Origin: Bretschneidera sinensis
Taxonomy: Eukaryota; Streptophyta; Magnoliopsida; Brassicales; Akaniaceae
DNA: 64,000 nt
NCBI GenBank assembly: GCA_023935145.1
Contig: CM043705.1
Span: 59,874,584 to 59,938,583 of the forward strand
Reading direction: 5' to 3'
A model generated the notes under the pieces. That model searched no databases. It was not told the DNA's origin and was given only the letters and a program-made list of their open reading frames with translations. Made by a program: the position numbers and the translations under genes. Positions 11,286-24,079 of the stretch are shown piece after piece. How positions within the stretch are numbered: the stretch's first letter is position 1; each line of letters starts with the position of its first letter.

Positions 11286-12437
11286 ATGGGTTCAAACTTC
11301 ATTGTCGAAAAGTTTGATGGAAAGGGAGACTTTGCCCTTTGGAAGCGGAAAATCAAAGTGGTTCTTATGCAACAAAAGGTGGACTTGGCTATTGGAGAAG
11401 ATGATGATTTTCCAGCAAGTATCACGGAGGTCTAGCGGAATGAGATGAAGAAGATGGCATATAGCACCATCTTTTTGCACATGTCGGATAGTGTCACAAG
11501 GGAGTGCGGAGACTCGAAAGATCCAGCTGTCATTTGGAAGAAGCTAGATGTGTTATTTCTTGCCAAGACTCTCCCTAATAAGATTTATCTTTTGAAACGA
11601 ATCTTTGCTTTTAAAATGGATCCTAATAAAGAGTTGCAAGATAATCTTGATGTGTTTAATAAACTAGTTCAAGATTTGACTAGTTGTAGTATAACATTCC
11701 CGGATGAACAATTGGCTTTTATATTGTTGAATTCTCTTCCTGATTGTTTTGAAAGCTTGATTAATGCTATCGAATATGGAAGAGATACACTAACCAAAGA
11801 AATTGTGATTAATGCTATAAGGGCTCATGATTTCAAAGCCAAGATGAGGGAAACATCAAGTGGAGAAGGGTTGTTCATTAGAGGAAGGCCAACAACTTGG
11901 TATGGCAGCAACATACATGGCTACTACCAGGACAAACCACAAGGTAGAGGACAAAGCCATGGGAGAGTGCACTCTAAATCAAGATTTGGAGGAACGAGTT
12001 GCTACTACTACCATAAGGAGGGTCATTTCAAGAAGGATTGCAAGAAGATGATGAGGGATGAGAGAGGAAGAAGCCATACCAACAATGGAGAGGCTTCAGT
12101 TGCCAAGGGAGAACAGCAAGATGATGTTCTTGTTGTGTGCTCAAATGTGAGCAAGTGGCAGGGCAGTGAGAAATGGATCTTGGGTTCTAGGTGCACTTAT
12201 CACATGTGCCCTCACCGGGATTGGTTCAAGAATTTCAAGGAAACCAATGATGGAAAGGTTTTCTTGGGGAATGATACTTCTTTCCAAGTGAGGGGAATAG
12301 GAGACATCCAGTTGAGAATGTTTGATAGAGTTACAAGGCTGCTGCGGAATGTAAAATATCTTCTGGATTTGAGTAGAAATTTGATCTCATTAGGGCAGCT
12401 AGATTCCATGGGGTACACATACAAAGCAGAGGGATGA
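11286..12437 (+). pseudogene. Copia A gag and protease region, broken
   Basis: The frame opens at ATG 11286 (MGSNFIVEKFDGKGDF, a UBN2-type gag start), meets TAG at 11433, reopens at 11445 and ends at TGA 12435. Gag core motifs are visible (KKLDVLFL, LLKRIFAFKM, LLNSLPDCFESL). The zinc knuckle reads CYYYHKEGHFKKDC, so the second Cys is lost. The protease active site, normally LDTGC or LDSGC, reads LGSRC, so the catalytic Asp is missing. It is not functional. Confidence 0.85.
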
Positions 12438-13421
12438 AAGATCAAGTTAACCAAGGGATCTTTGGTAGTGATCAAAGCAGCAATGAAGGATGGTTTCTAT
12501 GAGATGATCAGTGACATTGACATCAAGGATCAAGCAGCAAGCTTGATGGCTGAGATGGATAAGGCAGCCCTTTGGCACAATCGCTTAGGACACATGAGCG
12601 AAAAGGGCCTACAAGTTCTCAGCAAGAATGGTTTACTTGATGGTGACAAGGTAGAGAAACTTGATTTCTGCGAATGTTGTGTTTTGGGAAGCAACATCGG
12701 TTCAGCTTCAACACTAGAGTGCACAAGTCTAAGAGTATTCTTGACTACATTCATGCGGACCTTTGGGGACCAACAAGAACACCAACACAAGGAGGTAATC
12801 TTTACTTTCTTTCTTTAATTGATGATTATTCTTGAAAGGTTTGGGTTTATTTGCTTAAAAATAAATTAGATGCTTTGAGTAAATTTGTGATGTGAAAAAA
12901 GCTAGAAGCAACTCAAACGGGCAAGGTAGTTAAGGTGTTAAGAATCGATAATGGCTTAGAATTTTTTAATAAGGAATTTGAAAATTTATGTAAATTAAAT
13001 GGGATTCTAAGACATAGAACAGTTGTGAAAACCCCTCAGCAAAATAGAGTTGCAGAAAGGATGAATAGGACCCTTATAGAAAAGGTTAGGTGCATGTTAA
13101 TTGGTTCCAGATTACCCAAATGTTTGTGGGGGGAAACTGTGTCTACTGCTACATATTTGGTTAATAGATCACCCTCTAGAGCTTTGGATCTTAAGACTCT
13201 CGAGGAGATGTGAAGTGGTAAACCCCCTTAGTTGAACAACCTTAGAACTTTTGAATGTGCTGCATTTGCACATCAAAAGGATGATAAACTTAGCCCAAGG
13301 TCTAGAAAATGTGTGTTTCTAGGATATGGGGAAGGGGTTAAGGGGTATAGGTTGTGGTCCTTAGAGCAAAAAAGAACTGAACTCATAATAAGTAAGGATG
13401 TCATTTTTAATGAGCATTTGT
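12438..13421 (+). pseudogene. Copia A integrase region, broken
   Basis: The HHCC zinc-binding part (LWHNRLGHMSEKGL...CECCVLG) lies at 12570-12690. A frameshift follows near 12690. The catalytic core continues with LRIDNGLEF (about 12940) and TPQQNRVAERMNRTL (about 13035). Integrase C-terminal motifs (RSPSRALDLKT, SPRSRKCVFLGYGEG) run to about 13410. Stops occur near 12833, 12893 and 13212. It joins TBL spacer at the shared TTCCCCTCGAAAA (13422). Confidence 0.85.
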
Positions 13422-14134
13422 TTCCCCTCGAAAAAATATTTAATTGTATGTAGAAAAAGAATTCATCTAAACAATTTAGTACTCTATCTAAAAGTTGTAA
13501 TTATTTTTTTAGATATAAATATTACTCCATATAATTGACAGTAATGTAATTAATATATATATCATGACAACATTCACGTAGGCAATGATGAGATGCTGAA
13601 CATTTCATTTACCTTACACATATTGTAATTATTTGATTAAATGTGAAAAACATTAAAAAGAAAAAAAAAACTCCACTTAATTTCAAACTGAAATAGTGGC
13701 CTAAAAATTTTATTTAAAAAAATCATTGTCTTGAAAGAAGTTTATATACATTCAAAATTCAGGTACACATTAATCTTAAGTCACTTAAAATAATAGTTTC
13801 CTCGTGTTTATTTGCCTAATCCAATTCAAATAACATATTAATTTTTATATAAATTAATTTCTCTCATTGTTAACAAAAATAGTTTAAACTACTGCAACAG
13901 TACTATAGTGTTGGCACGTGCATTGCACGAGTACATAATTTGTATATATTATAATTTATGAAAGACTTGGGTAAAATGTCATTAGCTGCCATTTTTTGGA
14001 TTTTGTTTTCAAACTACGGAATTTGATATTTGCTGATATGTGAGATGTATGACATTTATCGGAGATGTTCCTAATTCTTTATTGGTTTTAAACCGCATTC
14101 ATAGTGGAGAAAGTTAAAAACCAAATAAACACAT
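13422..14134 (+). other. TBL promoter fragment
   Basis: This matches about 2088-2798 of the unit, then jumps at about 14134 directly into intron 3 (TTCTGGAAATTGAAC). About 2.3 kb is missing, including the TATA region and exons 1-3. No gene was seen. Confidence 0.8.
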
Positions 14135-14316
14135 TTCTGGAAATTGAACAAATTAATTCTTGATGATGGAATTTTTTACCCTTTTACAATTTCAAATTGA
14201 AATCGAAATTTTCATCTGTACTTCCGTATGTCTTTTAGTCTCGAAATCTTTGTTGAAATCAAAATTAAAAACCTTGCTTTTATGTGATATTTCTATTCTA
14301 AAAAAAAAAAAATTAA

Positions 14317-14352
14317 CCTTACAGATGGGATGTTCCTTACAGATGGGATGTT
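14317..14352 (+). repeat. 18-bp tandem duplication at an exon-4 acceptor
   Basis: CCTTACAGATGGGATGTT occurs twice without a gap. All other copies have it once. Confidence 0.9.
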
Positions 14353-14878
14353 ATTCAAGATGGGGAATCTACATACAAAGACATGGATCGCTTGGTTGCA
14401 TACGAGAAAGCATTGAATACGTGGGCTAGATGGGTAAATTCTAATGTGGATACTACCAAAACCAAAATCTTCTTCCAGGGTGTTTCTCCAGATCATCACA
14501 AGTAAGTAAATTTCTATAGAGTGTCATATGTATTTGTTACATATCTTCATATTTTTCTTTCTTTTTTTTTAACACAGTTCAAGAGATTGGGGGGATCAAA
14601 AAGCGAAGACTTGCAAAGGGGAAACACATCCATTGCTTGAGTCTAAGTATCCAGGAGGTTTACATAAAGCGGAAGCAATTCTAGAAAAAGTAATAGGTAC
14701 AATGCAAAAGAAAGTTCATCTGCTTAATGTGACAACCTTATCACAACTAAGGAAAGATGGTCACCCCTCGTCCTACGGTCATGTAGAATCCCTTGGAACA
14801 GACTGCAGCCATTGGTGTCTCCCCGGACTTCCTGATACCTGGAATGAACTCCTATATGCAACTCTACTTCAGAACTAG
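14343..14878 (+). pseudogene. TBL: TBL copy 4, exons 4-5 only
   Basis: Exon 4 is 14343-14501 and exon 5 is 14578-14878, both open and with normal borders. Exons 1-3 and the GDS motif are deleted. The exon-4 acceptor region carries an 18-bp tandem duplication (CCTTACAGATGGGATGTT at 14317-14334 and 14335-14352), giving two consecutive CAG/ATGGG acceptors. Residue 304 is Pro. A C-terminal fragment alone is not expected to be active. Confidence 0.9.
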
Positions 14879-16987
14879 ATTATTTTCAAATCAAAGTTTT
14901 CCACAAGAAAGCATAACGTGAAACACACTTGTAATTCCTACCTTGTTCCTTAATGAATAACTAATCAAAATCTAACAAAATTATATAAAATCTTATTCCG
15001 GTCTACATGTACAAGTTAGTGGCTAAATAGAGTACCAAAAAAAAGAAAAAAATTAATAGATGGGAGAGGCTATTTCTGCAGCAGAAATTGCTTCTTCCAC
15101 AAAATTATTTTGTTCTTTTTAGTGACGTATGTGTCATTAAAAGAAAAAAAAATAATAATTTGAAAGCAGCTATGTCCTGCCAGCAAACCATATAGGAATT
15201 TGTGTTTCAAAATCACGATAGTTGCTTCTTCCATTCCGCAAGAATTACTAGGTTAACACAACGGAGAGAAAGAAAGACCTGAAGAAGCAAGGTTTTCTTT
15301 GTCCTCACACTGACCGGGATTTATTTGTAGTTTTTGAAATTAAAACAGTCTTCAAGACAATTTACTATTCTATATGAACAAGTGATCTTCCTAATAAAAA
15401 GTACTGTATGATGATAAGACAGTACTACTCTGTACGCAGTTAAATACATTAAATCGATATCTTCTTTTCTTCACAGAATTACAATTCGAATTTACTTATA
15501 CAATTGCAAATCTTTTACAAATTAAACAATCAATTTATTTTCAATTGAACTCTTGTTTTTCTGGCCTACTCCTCCTAGAGGTTGCACTGAATCCTGCCAT
15601 ATGTATGTGAGCAAAGATGGCGGTAGTGGTTCAAACCCGCTTCGTTGTCATCCCTATTGAATATTTGACGCTGTGATTTCTGCTATTTTTCAAAGATTTT
15701 CCGTTATCTTATTAAAATATTCATCTAATTCCCCTCGAAAAAATATTTAATTCTATGTAGAAAAAGAATTCATCTAAACAATTTAGTACTCTATCTAAAA
15801 GTTGTAATTATTTTTTTAGATATAAATATTACTCCATATAATTGACAGTAATGTAATTAATATATATATCATGACAACATTCACGTAGGCAATGATGAGA
15901 TGCTGAACATTTCATTTACCTTACACATATTGTAATTATTTGATTAAATGTGAAAAACGTTAAAAAGAAAAAAATAACTCCACTTAATTTCAAACTCAAA
16001 TAGTGGCCTAAAAATTTTATTTAAAAAAATCATTGTCTTGAAAGAAGTTTATATACATTCAAAATTCAGGTACACATTAATCTTAAGTCACTTAAAATAA
16101 TAGTTTCCTCGTGTTTATTTGCCTAATCCAATTCAAATAACATATTAATTTTTATATAAATTAATTTCTCTCATTGTTAACAAAAATAGTTTAAAATATA
16201 AACTACTGCAACAGTACTATAGTGTTGGCAAGTGCATTGCACGAGTACATAATTTGTATATATTATAATTTATGAAAGACTTGGGTAAAATGTCATTACC
16301 TTCCATTTTTTGGATTTTGTTTTCAAACTACGGAATTTGATATTTGCTGATATGTGAGATGTATGACATTTATCGGAGATGTTCCTAATTCTTTATTGGT
16401 TTTAAACCGCATTCATAGTGGAGAAAGTGAAAAACCAAATAAACACATGGGATCAAAATGAAATTACCCAAAAAATATATATGAATGGATCAGAGAACCC
16501 ATAATTGCTAGCTAGCGTGGAAACTGAAACAAGAATACAATAAAAAAAAATTGAAAGAGAAGAAAATCCAAGGCTTTTTGCATTAAATTCTTTTTTTTTT
16601 TTTCGTTATAATTATTGAAGTTAAACTTCTACCAATTAAATGGAACAAAAATTACGATCTCAAACTCACGGAAAATTACGCTCGAGCTCACCAAATCAGT
16701 TACCAATTAATATATCCTTAACTGCAACGTAAAAAAGCGTATGTAAATGGGTGGAAACTGAAGATGAGTAATCATTTCTTTTTTCTCTACACGTTTTACG
16801 AACTGCATAATTATTATCTTTTATAAAGCTATAAAGCAAGTAGCTTAATTACTCCACTACTACAGCAGTATTTAAGAGTTAATTAATCAACGGGCTTTGA
16901 GTTGTTGATGAACAAAATGAATTAGTAGTAATAAGTCCATCTCCTTAATTGTTTTTGTGTCTTATATTTAAACACTGACGATAAAAA
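14879..16987 (+). other. Intergenic/promoter segment of the repeat unit
   Basis: This is the same spacer as 1233-3344. Here the G-box CACGTG has become CAAGTG (about 16229). No gene was seen. Confidence 0.7.
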
Positions 16988-19481
16988 ATGGGTGCTTGGC
17001 TTCCTATATTTCTTGCTGGTGCAATAGCTTTTGAAGTTTTTGGGGGAAAAGAGGAAGTCAAAGAATGGTGGAAGAAATACGGGATCAAATTTAAACCTGA
17101 CGACCCTTGCTATCCATGTAAGAAAGGCTATAGGACAGATTATGATTGTCGTAAGTGCAAAATAAAAGTAACCCTTTGGAATACAAAACGCCGCTATGAA
17201 GTATATAGATATGAAACGACTGATTATTGTAATTATTTTGAGGGGAGTTGGGATTATCACAATGATACCACGTCTTCTTACCCTTTTTACAGCTCAGAAA
17301 GTTGCCCTTTTATAGAAAAACAATTTGATTGCCATAAGAATGGTCGACCAGACAAAGATTATCTTAAGTACAGATGGAAGCCCAATTCATGCACGTTACC
17401 AAAGTACGTACATATTTACCAACCTTAATTTTCCTCTCTAAAGTCATTTACTAATTTAATAATTAATTACATGACTTATAAGACAATTTATATATATAAA
17501 CAGATTTAACGGGAAAGATTTCTTGAGGAGATTTAAAGGAAAACGGATCATGTTTATTGGGGATTCAATGGGTCTTAATCAATGGCAGTCACTCACATGC
17601 ATGCTTCATACAGCAGAACCACATGCTAAATATACCTTAACGAGGAAAAGAGGTCTCTCCACATTTAGCTTCCCGGTATGAGAATTTTCTTTTTCCTTTG
17701 AATTGCTTTGTCTAAATTATCTTAGGTTAAATTTGGTATTCGTTTAAACTTTGGTGATGAACACTACCCTTTTCTTGTTAGTGTAATTCTTTTTTTAAAA
17801 AAAAAGAGTGGGACAGTGCGTAGAAGAAGAAAGTTCGTCATCAAAATAATTCAGAGGTGCCCTTCAATAATTGGGGAGAAAATTTAGATTTCAATGCATC
17901 ATTTGAATGAGTCACGTCAATATTATGGATGTTGTGAAATTCATCCAATGATGAATCAATCTCATAAACCATTTTTTAATAAAAAGAAAAACAAAATCTA
18001 TCTATGATACCCTTAATTCATGTAGTGGAGAATAAAACCACTAACCACTCATTTACTAAATTGTTACGATTACTAAAATATCATACCGCACTTCAATTTC
18101 ATTTTTCTTTTTGTAGAGCTACAATGTTTCGTTAATGTTCTCCCGCAATGCACTGCTAGTTGATGTTGTTAGGGAGAAAGGTCGGCGAATTTTAAAACTT
18201 AATTCCATTAACGATGGAGAAATATGGAAGGGAATCGATGCATTGATCTTCAATACATGGCATTGGTGGCTTCACAGTGGATCCAAAACACCGTAAGTTT
18301 TTCATTAACACTTGATTTGTGTCTCTAAATATTGAGGATTTTTTTTAACTGAAAAGTGCAATCAATCATATATACCCTCTTCATATGTTTGTGTTCATAG
18401 ATTGAATTCTATTAAAAAAGACAATTGATTCCCTTGAACCGCAATCTAAGGTGTCTATCCTTCAAAAATATTAGTTGAAGTTACTTTTGGTTTTATAGAA
18501 CCTTATATATATACCAGGATCTTTTCCATTACATTGGTTCATCACATGATTTCTGAGTTGTTCACTCTGACCTTGCATACGAGGATCACAATCTCGTTGA
18601 AATTTCAAATTTCCACGCATCTTGACCATTTCATATCGTTTTACCAAATAACTCAGGATTTTCCAATAAAATTCAGAATTTGTGTGATATTTCGAAAAAT
18701 CCTTCAATTTGCATGAATAGATAGGTAATATTTCGAGGAATTTTTTTTTGTCAATTTCTGGAAATTGAACAAATTAATTCTTGATGATGGAATTTTTTAC
18801 CCTTTTACAATTTCAAATTGAAATCGAAATTTTCATCTGTACTTCCGTATTTCTTTTAGTCTCAAAATCTTTGTTGAAATCAAAATTAAAAACCTTGCTT
18901 TTATGTGATATTTCTATTCTAAAAAAAAAAAAATTAACCTTACAGATGGGATGTTATTCAAGATGGGGAATCTACATACAAAGACATGGATCGCTTGGTT
19001 GCATACGAGAAAGCATTGAATACGTGGGCTAGATGGGTAAATTCTAATGTGGATACTACCAAAACCAAAATCTTCTTCCAGGGTGTTTCTCCAGATCATC
19101 ACAAATAAGTAAATTTCTATAGAGTGTCATATGTATTTGTTACATATCTTCATATTTTTCTTTCTTTTTTTTTAACACTGTTCAAGAGATTGGGGGGATC
19201 AAAATGCGAAGACTTGCAAAGGGGAAACACATCCATTGCTTGAGTCTAAGTATCCAGGAGGTTTACATAAAGCGGAAGCAATTCTAGAAAAAGTAATAGG
19301 TACAATGCAAAAGAAAGTTCATCTGCTTAATGTGACAACCTTATCACAACTAAGGAAAGATGGTCACCCCTCGTCCTACGGTCATGTAGAATCCCTTGGA
19401 GCAGACTGCAGCCATTGGTGTCTCCCCGGACTTCCTGATACCTGGAATGAACTCCTATATGCAACTCTACTTCAGAACTAG
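16988..19481 (+). pseudogene. TBL: TBL copy 5, all exons present, intron 4 unspliceable
   Basis: Exons are 16988-17403, 17504-17675, 18117-18292, 18946-19104 and 19181-19481. All are open, and GDS and DxxH are encoded. Introns 1-3 have normal borders. Intron 4 has lost both: the donor CACAA/GTAAGT reads ATAAGT at 19105, and the acceptor AACACAG reads AACACTG just before 19181. Retaining the intron meets TAA immediately after HHK, at residue 309, which removes the last 99 residues with DxxH. Residue 382 is Ala (LGADCSHW). Probably a recent pseudogene, or a source of a truncated protein. Confidence 0.85.
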
Positions 19482-21592
19482 ATTATTTTCAAATCAAAGT
19501 TTTCCACAAGAAAGCATAACGTGAAACACACTTGTAATTCCTACCTTGTTCCTTAATGAATAACTAATCAAAATCTAACAAAATTATATAAAATCTTATT
19601 CTGGCCTACATGTACAAGTTAGTGGCTAAATAGAGTACCAAAAATAAGAAAAAAAATTAATCGATGGGAGCGGCTATTTCTGCAGCAGAAATTGCTTCTT
19701 CCACAAAATTATTTTGTTCTTTTTAGTGACGTATGTGTCATTAAAAGAAAAAAAATAATAATTTGAAAGCAGCTATGTCCTGTCAGCAAACCATATAGGA
19801 ATTTGTGTTGCAAAATCACGATTGTTGCTTCTTCCATTCAGCAAGAATTACTAGGTTAACACAACGGAGAGAAAGAAAGACCTGAAGAAGCAAGGTTTTC
19901 TTTTTCCTCACACTGACCGGGATTTATATGTAGTTTTTGAAATTAAGCCAGTCTTCAACACAATTTACTATTCTATATGAACAAGTGATCTTCCTAATAA
20001 AAAGTACTGTATGTCGATAAGACAGTACTACTCTGTACGCAGTTAAATACATTAAATCGATATCTTCTTTTCTTCACAGAATTACAATTCGAATTTACTT
20101 ATACAATTGCAAATCATTTACAAATTAAACAATCAATTTATTTTACATTGAACTCTTGCTTTTCTGGCCTACTCCTCCTAGAGGTTGCACTGAATCCTGC
20201 CATATGTATGTGAGCTAAGATGGCGGTAGTGGTTCAAACCCGCTTCGTTGTCATCCCTAATGAATATTTGACGCTGCGATTTCTGCTATTTTTAAAAGAT
20301 TTTCCGTTATCTTATTAAAATATTCATCTAATTCCCCTCGAAAAAATATTTAATTCTATGTAGAAAAAGAATTCATCTAAACAATTTAGTACTCTATCTA
20401 AAAGTTGTAATTATTTTTTTAGATATAAATATTACTCCATATAATTGACAGTAATGTAATTAATATATATATCATGACAACATTCACGTAGGCAATGATG
20501 AGATGCTGAACATTTCATTTACCTTACACATATTGTAATTATTTGATTAAATGTGAAAAACGTTAAAAAGAAAAAAATAACTCCACTTGATTTCAAACTC
20601 AAATAGTGGCCTAAAAATTTTATTTAAATAAATCATTGTCTTGAAAGAAGTTTATATACATTCCAAATTCAGGTACACATTAATCTTAAGTCACTTAAAA
20701 TAATAGTTTCCTCGTGTTTATTTGCCTAATCCAATTCAAATAACATATTAATTTTTATATAAATTAATTTCTCTCATTGTTAACAAAAATAGTTTAAAAT
20801 ATAAACTACTGCAACAGTACTATAGTGTTGGCACGTGCATTGCATGAGTACATAATTTGTATATATTATAATTTATGAAAGACTTGAGTAAAATGTCATT
20901 AGCTTCCATTTTTTGGATTTGGTTTTCAAACTACGGAATTTGATATTTGCTGATATGTGAGATGTATGACATTTATCGGAGATGTTCCTAATTCTTTATT
21001 GGTTTTAAACCGCATTCATAGTGGAGAAAGTGAAAAACCAAATAAACACATGGGATCAAAACGAAATTACCCAAAAAATATATATGAATGGATCAGAGAA
21101 CCCATAATTGCTAGCTAGCGTGGAAACTGAAACAAGAATACAATAAAAAAAAATTTGAAAGAGAAGAAAATCCAAGGCTTTTTGCATTAAATTCTTTTTT
21201 TTTTTTTTCGTTATAATTATTGAAGTTAAACTTCTACCAATTAAATGGAACAAAAATTACGATCTCAAACTCACGGAAAATTACGCTCGAGCTCACCAAA
21301 TCAGTTACCAATTAATATATCCTTAACTGCAACGTAAAAAAGCGTATGTAAATGGACGGAAACTGAAGATGAGTAATCATTTCTTTTTTCTCTACATGTT
21401 TTACGAACTGCATAATTATTATATTTTATAAAGCTATAAAGCAAGTAGCTTAATTACTCCACTACTACAGCAGTATTTAAGAGTTAATTAATCAACGGGC
21501 TTTGAGTTGTTGATGAACAAAATGAATTAGTAGTAATAAGTCCATCTCCTTAATTATTTTTGTGTCTTATATTTAAACACTGACGATAAAAA
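19482..21592 (+). other. Intergenic/promoter segment of the repeat unit
   Basis: This is the same spacer as 1233-3344, with the TATAAAG pair before copy 6. No gene was seen. Confidence 0.7.
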
Positions 21593-24079
21593 ATGGGTGC
21601 TTGGCTTCCTATATTTCTTGCTGGTGCAATAGCTTTTGAAGTTTTTGGGGGAAAAGAGGAAGTCAAAGAATGGTGGAAGAAATACGGGATCAAATTTAAA
21701 CCTGACGACCCTTGCTATCCATGTAAGAAAGGCTATAGGACAGATTATGATTGTCGTAAGTGCAAAATAAAAGTAACCCTTTGGAATACAAAACGCCGCT
21801 ATGAAGTATATAGATATGAAACGACTGATTATTGTAATTATTTTGAGGGGAGTTGGGATTATCACAATGATACCACGTCTTGTTACCCTTTTTACAGCTC
21901 AGAAAGTTGCCCTTTTATAGAAAAACAATTTGATTGCCATAAAAATGGTCGACCAGACAAAGATTATCTTAAGTACAGATGGAAGCCCAATTCGTGCACG
22001 TTACCAAAGTACGTACATATTTACCAACCTTAATTTTCCTCTCTAAAGTCATTTACTAATTTAATAATTAATTACATGACTTATAAGACAATTTATATAT
22101 ATAAACAGATTTAACGGGAAAGATTTCTGGAGGAGATTTAAAGGAAAACGGATCATGTTTATTGGGGATTCAATGGGTCTTAATCAGTGGCAGTCACTCG
22201 CATGCTTCATACAGCAGAACCACAAGTTAAATATACCTTAACGAGGAAAAGAGGTCTCTCCACATTTAGCTTCCCGGTATGAGAATTTTCTTTTTCCTTT
22301 GAATTACTTGGTCTAAATTATCTTAGGTTAAATTTGGTATTCGTTTAAACTTTGGTGATGAACACTACACTTTTCTTGTTAGTGTAATTTTTTTTTAAAA
22401 AAAAGGAGAGGGGCAGTGCGTAGAAGAAGAAAGTTCGTCATCAAAATAATTCAGAGGTCCCCTTCAATAATTGGGGAGAAAATTTAGATTTAAATGCATC
22501 ATTTGAATGAGTCACGTCAATATTATGGATGTTGTGACATTCATCCAATGATGAATCAATCTCATAAACCATTTTTTAATAAAAAGAAAAACAAAATCTA
22601 TCTATGATACCCTTAATTCATGTAGTGGAGAATAAAACCACTAACCACTCATTTACTAAATTGTTACGATTACTAAAATATCATACCGCACTTCAATTTC
22701 ATTTTTCTTTTTGTAGAGCTACAATGTTTCGTTAATGTTCTCCCGCAATGCACTGCTAGTTGATGTTGTTAGGGAGAAAGGTCGGCGAATTTTAAAACTT
22801 ATTTCCATTAACGATGGAGAAATATGGAAGGGAATCGATGCATTGATCTTCAATACATGGCATTGGTGGCTTCACAGTGGATCCAAAACACCGTAAGTTT
22901 TTCATTAACACTTGATTTGTGTCTCTAAATATTGAGGATTTTTTTTAACTGAAAAGTGCAATCAATCATATATACCCTCTTCATATGTTTGTGTTCATAG
23001 ATTGAATTCTATTAAAAAAGACAATTGATTCCCTTGAACCGCAATCTCAGGTGTCTATCCTTCAAAAATATTAGTTGAAGTTACTTTTGGTTTTATAGAA
23101 CCTTATATATATACCAGGATCTTTTCCATTACATTGGTTCATCACATGATTTCTGAGTTGTTCACTCTGACCTTGCATACGAGGATCACAATCTCGTTGA
23201 AATTTCAAATTTCCACGCATCTTGACCATTTCATATCGTTTTACCAAATAACTCAGGATTTTCCAATAAAATTCAGAATTTGTGTGATATTTCGAAAAAT
23301 CCTTCAATTTCCATGAATAGATAGGTAATATTTCGAGGAATTTTTTTTTGTCAATTTCTGGAAATTGAACAAATTAATTCTTGATGATGGAATTTTTTAC
23401 GCTTTTACAATTTCAAATTGAAATCGAAATTTTCATCTGTACTTCCGTATTTCTTTTAGTCTCGAAATCTTTGTTGAAATCAAAATTAAAAACCTTGCTT
23501 TTATGTGATATTTCTATTCTAAAAAAAAAAAATTAACCTTATAGATGGGATGTTATTCAAGATGGGGAATCTACATACAAAGACATGGATCGCTTGGTTG
23601 CATACGAGAAAGCATTGAATACGTGGGCTAGATGGGTAAATTCTAATGTGGATACTACCAAAACCAAAATCTTCTTCCAGGGTGTTTCTCCAGATCATCA
23701 CAAGTAAGTAAATTTCTATAGAGTGTCATATGTATTTGTTACATATCTTCATATTTTTCTTTCTTTTTTTTAACACAGTTCAAGAGATTGGGGGGATCAA
23801 AATGCGAAGACTTGCAAAGGGGAAACACATCCATTGCTTGAGTCTATGTATCCAGGAGGTTTACATAAAGCGGAAGCAATTCTAGAAAAAGTAATAGGTA
23901 CAATGCAAAAGAAAGTTCATCTGCTTAATGTGACAACCTTATCACAACTAAGGAAAGATGGTCACCCCTCGTCCTACGGTCTTGTAGAATCCCTTGGAAC
24001 AGACTGCAGCCATTGGTGTCTCCCCGGACTTCCTGATACCTGGAATGAACTCCTATATGCAACTCTACTTCAGAACTAG
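21593..24079 (+). pseudogene. TBL: TBL copy 6, 4-bp deletion frameshift in exon 2
   Basis: Exons are 21593-22008, 22109-22276 (168 nt instead of 172), 22717-22892, 23545-23703 and 23779-24079. All splice borders are usable. After [12 protein letters not shown] in exon 2, the other copies read CTCACATGCATGC where this one reads CTCGCATGC. The 4-bp loss shifts frame and reaches TAA about 15 codons later. The GDS block is made, but the rest of the esterase domain and DxxH are lost. S97 is Cys here, as in copy 7. The same deletion occurs in M2. Confidence 0.87.

Larger units (their letters stand above)
10235..13421 (+). mobile_element. Copia A, 3'-truncated LTR retrotransposon
   Basis: Element order is 5' LTR (10235-11051), tRNA-Met-type primer sites, gag, protease, integrase. 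It stops in the region just after the integrase, at 13421, where plus-array TBL spacer begins. There is no reverse transcriptase, RNase H or 3' LTR. Several stops and frameshifts interrupt gag-pol. It is related to Copia B on the minus strand (same gag and integrase family, similar LTR ends). It inserted into intron 3 of M1, and its right part was later lost in a rearrangement. Confidence 0.9.
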
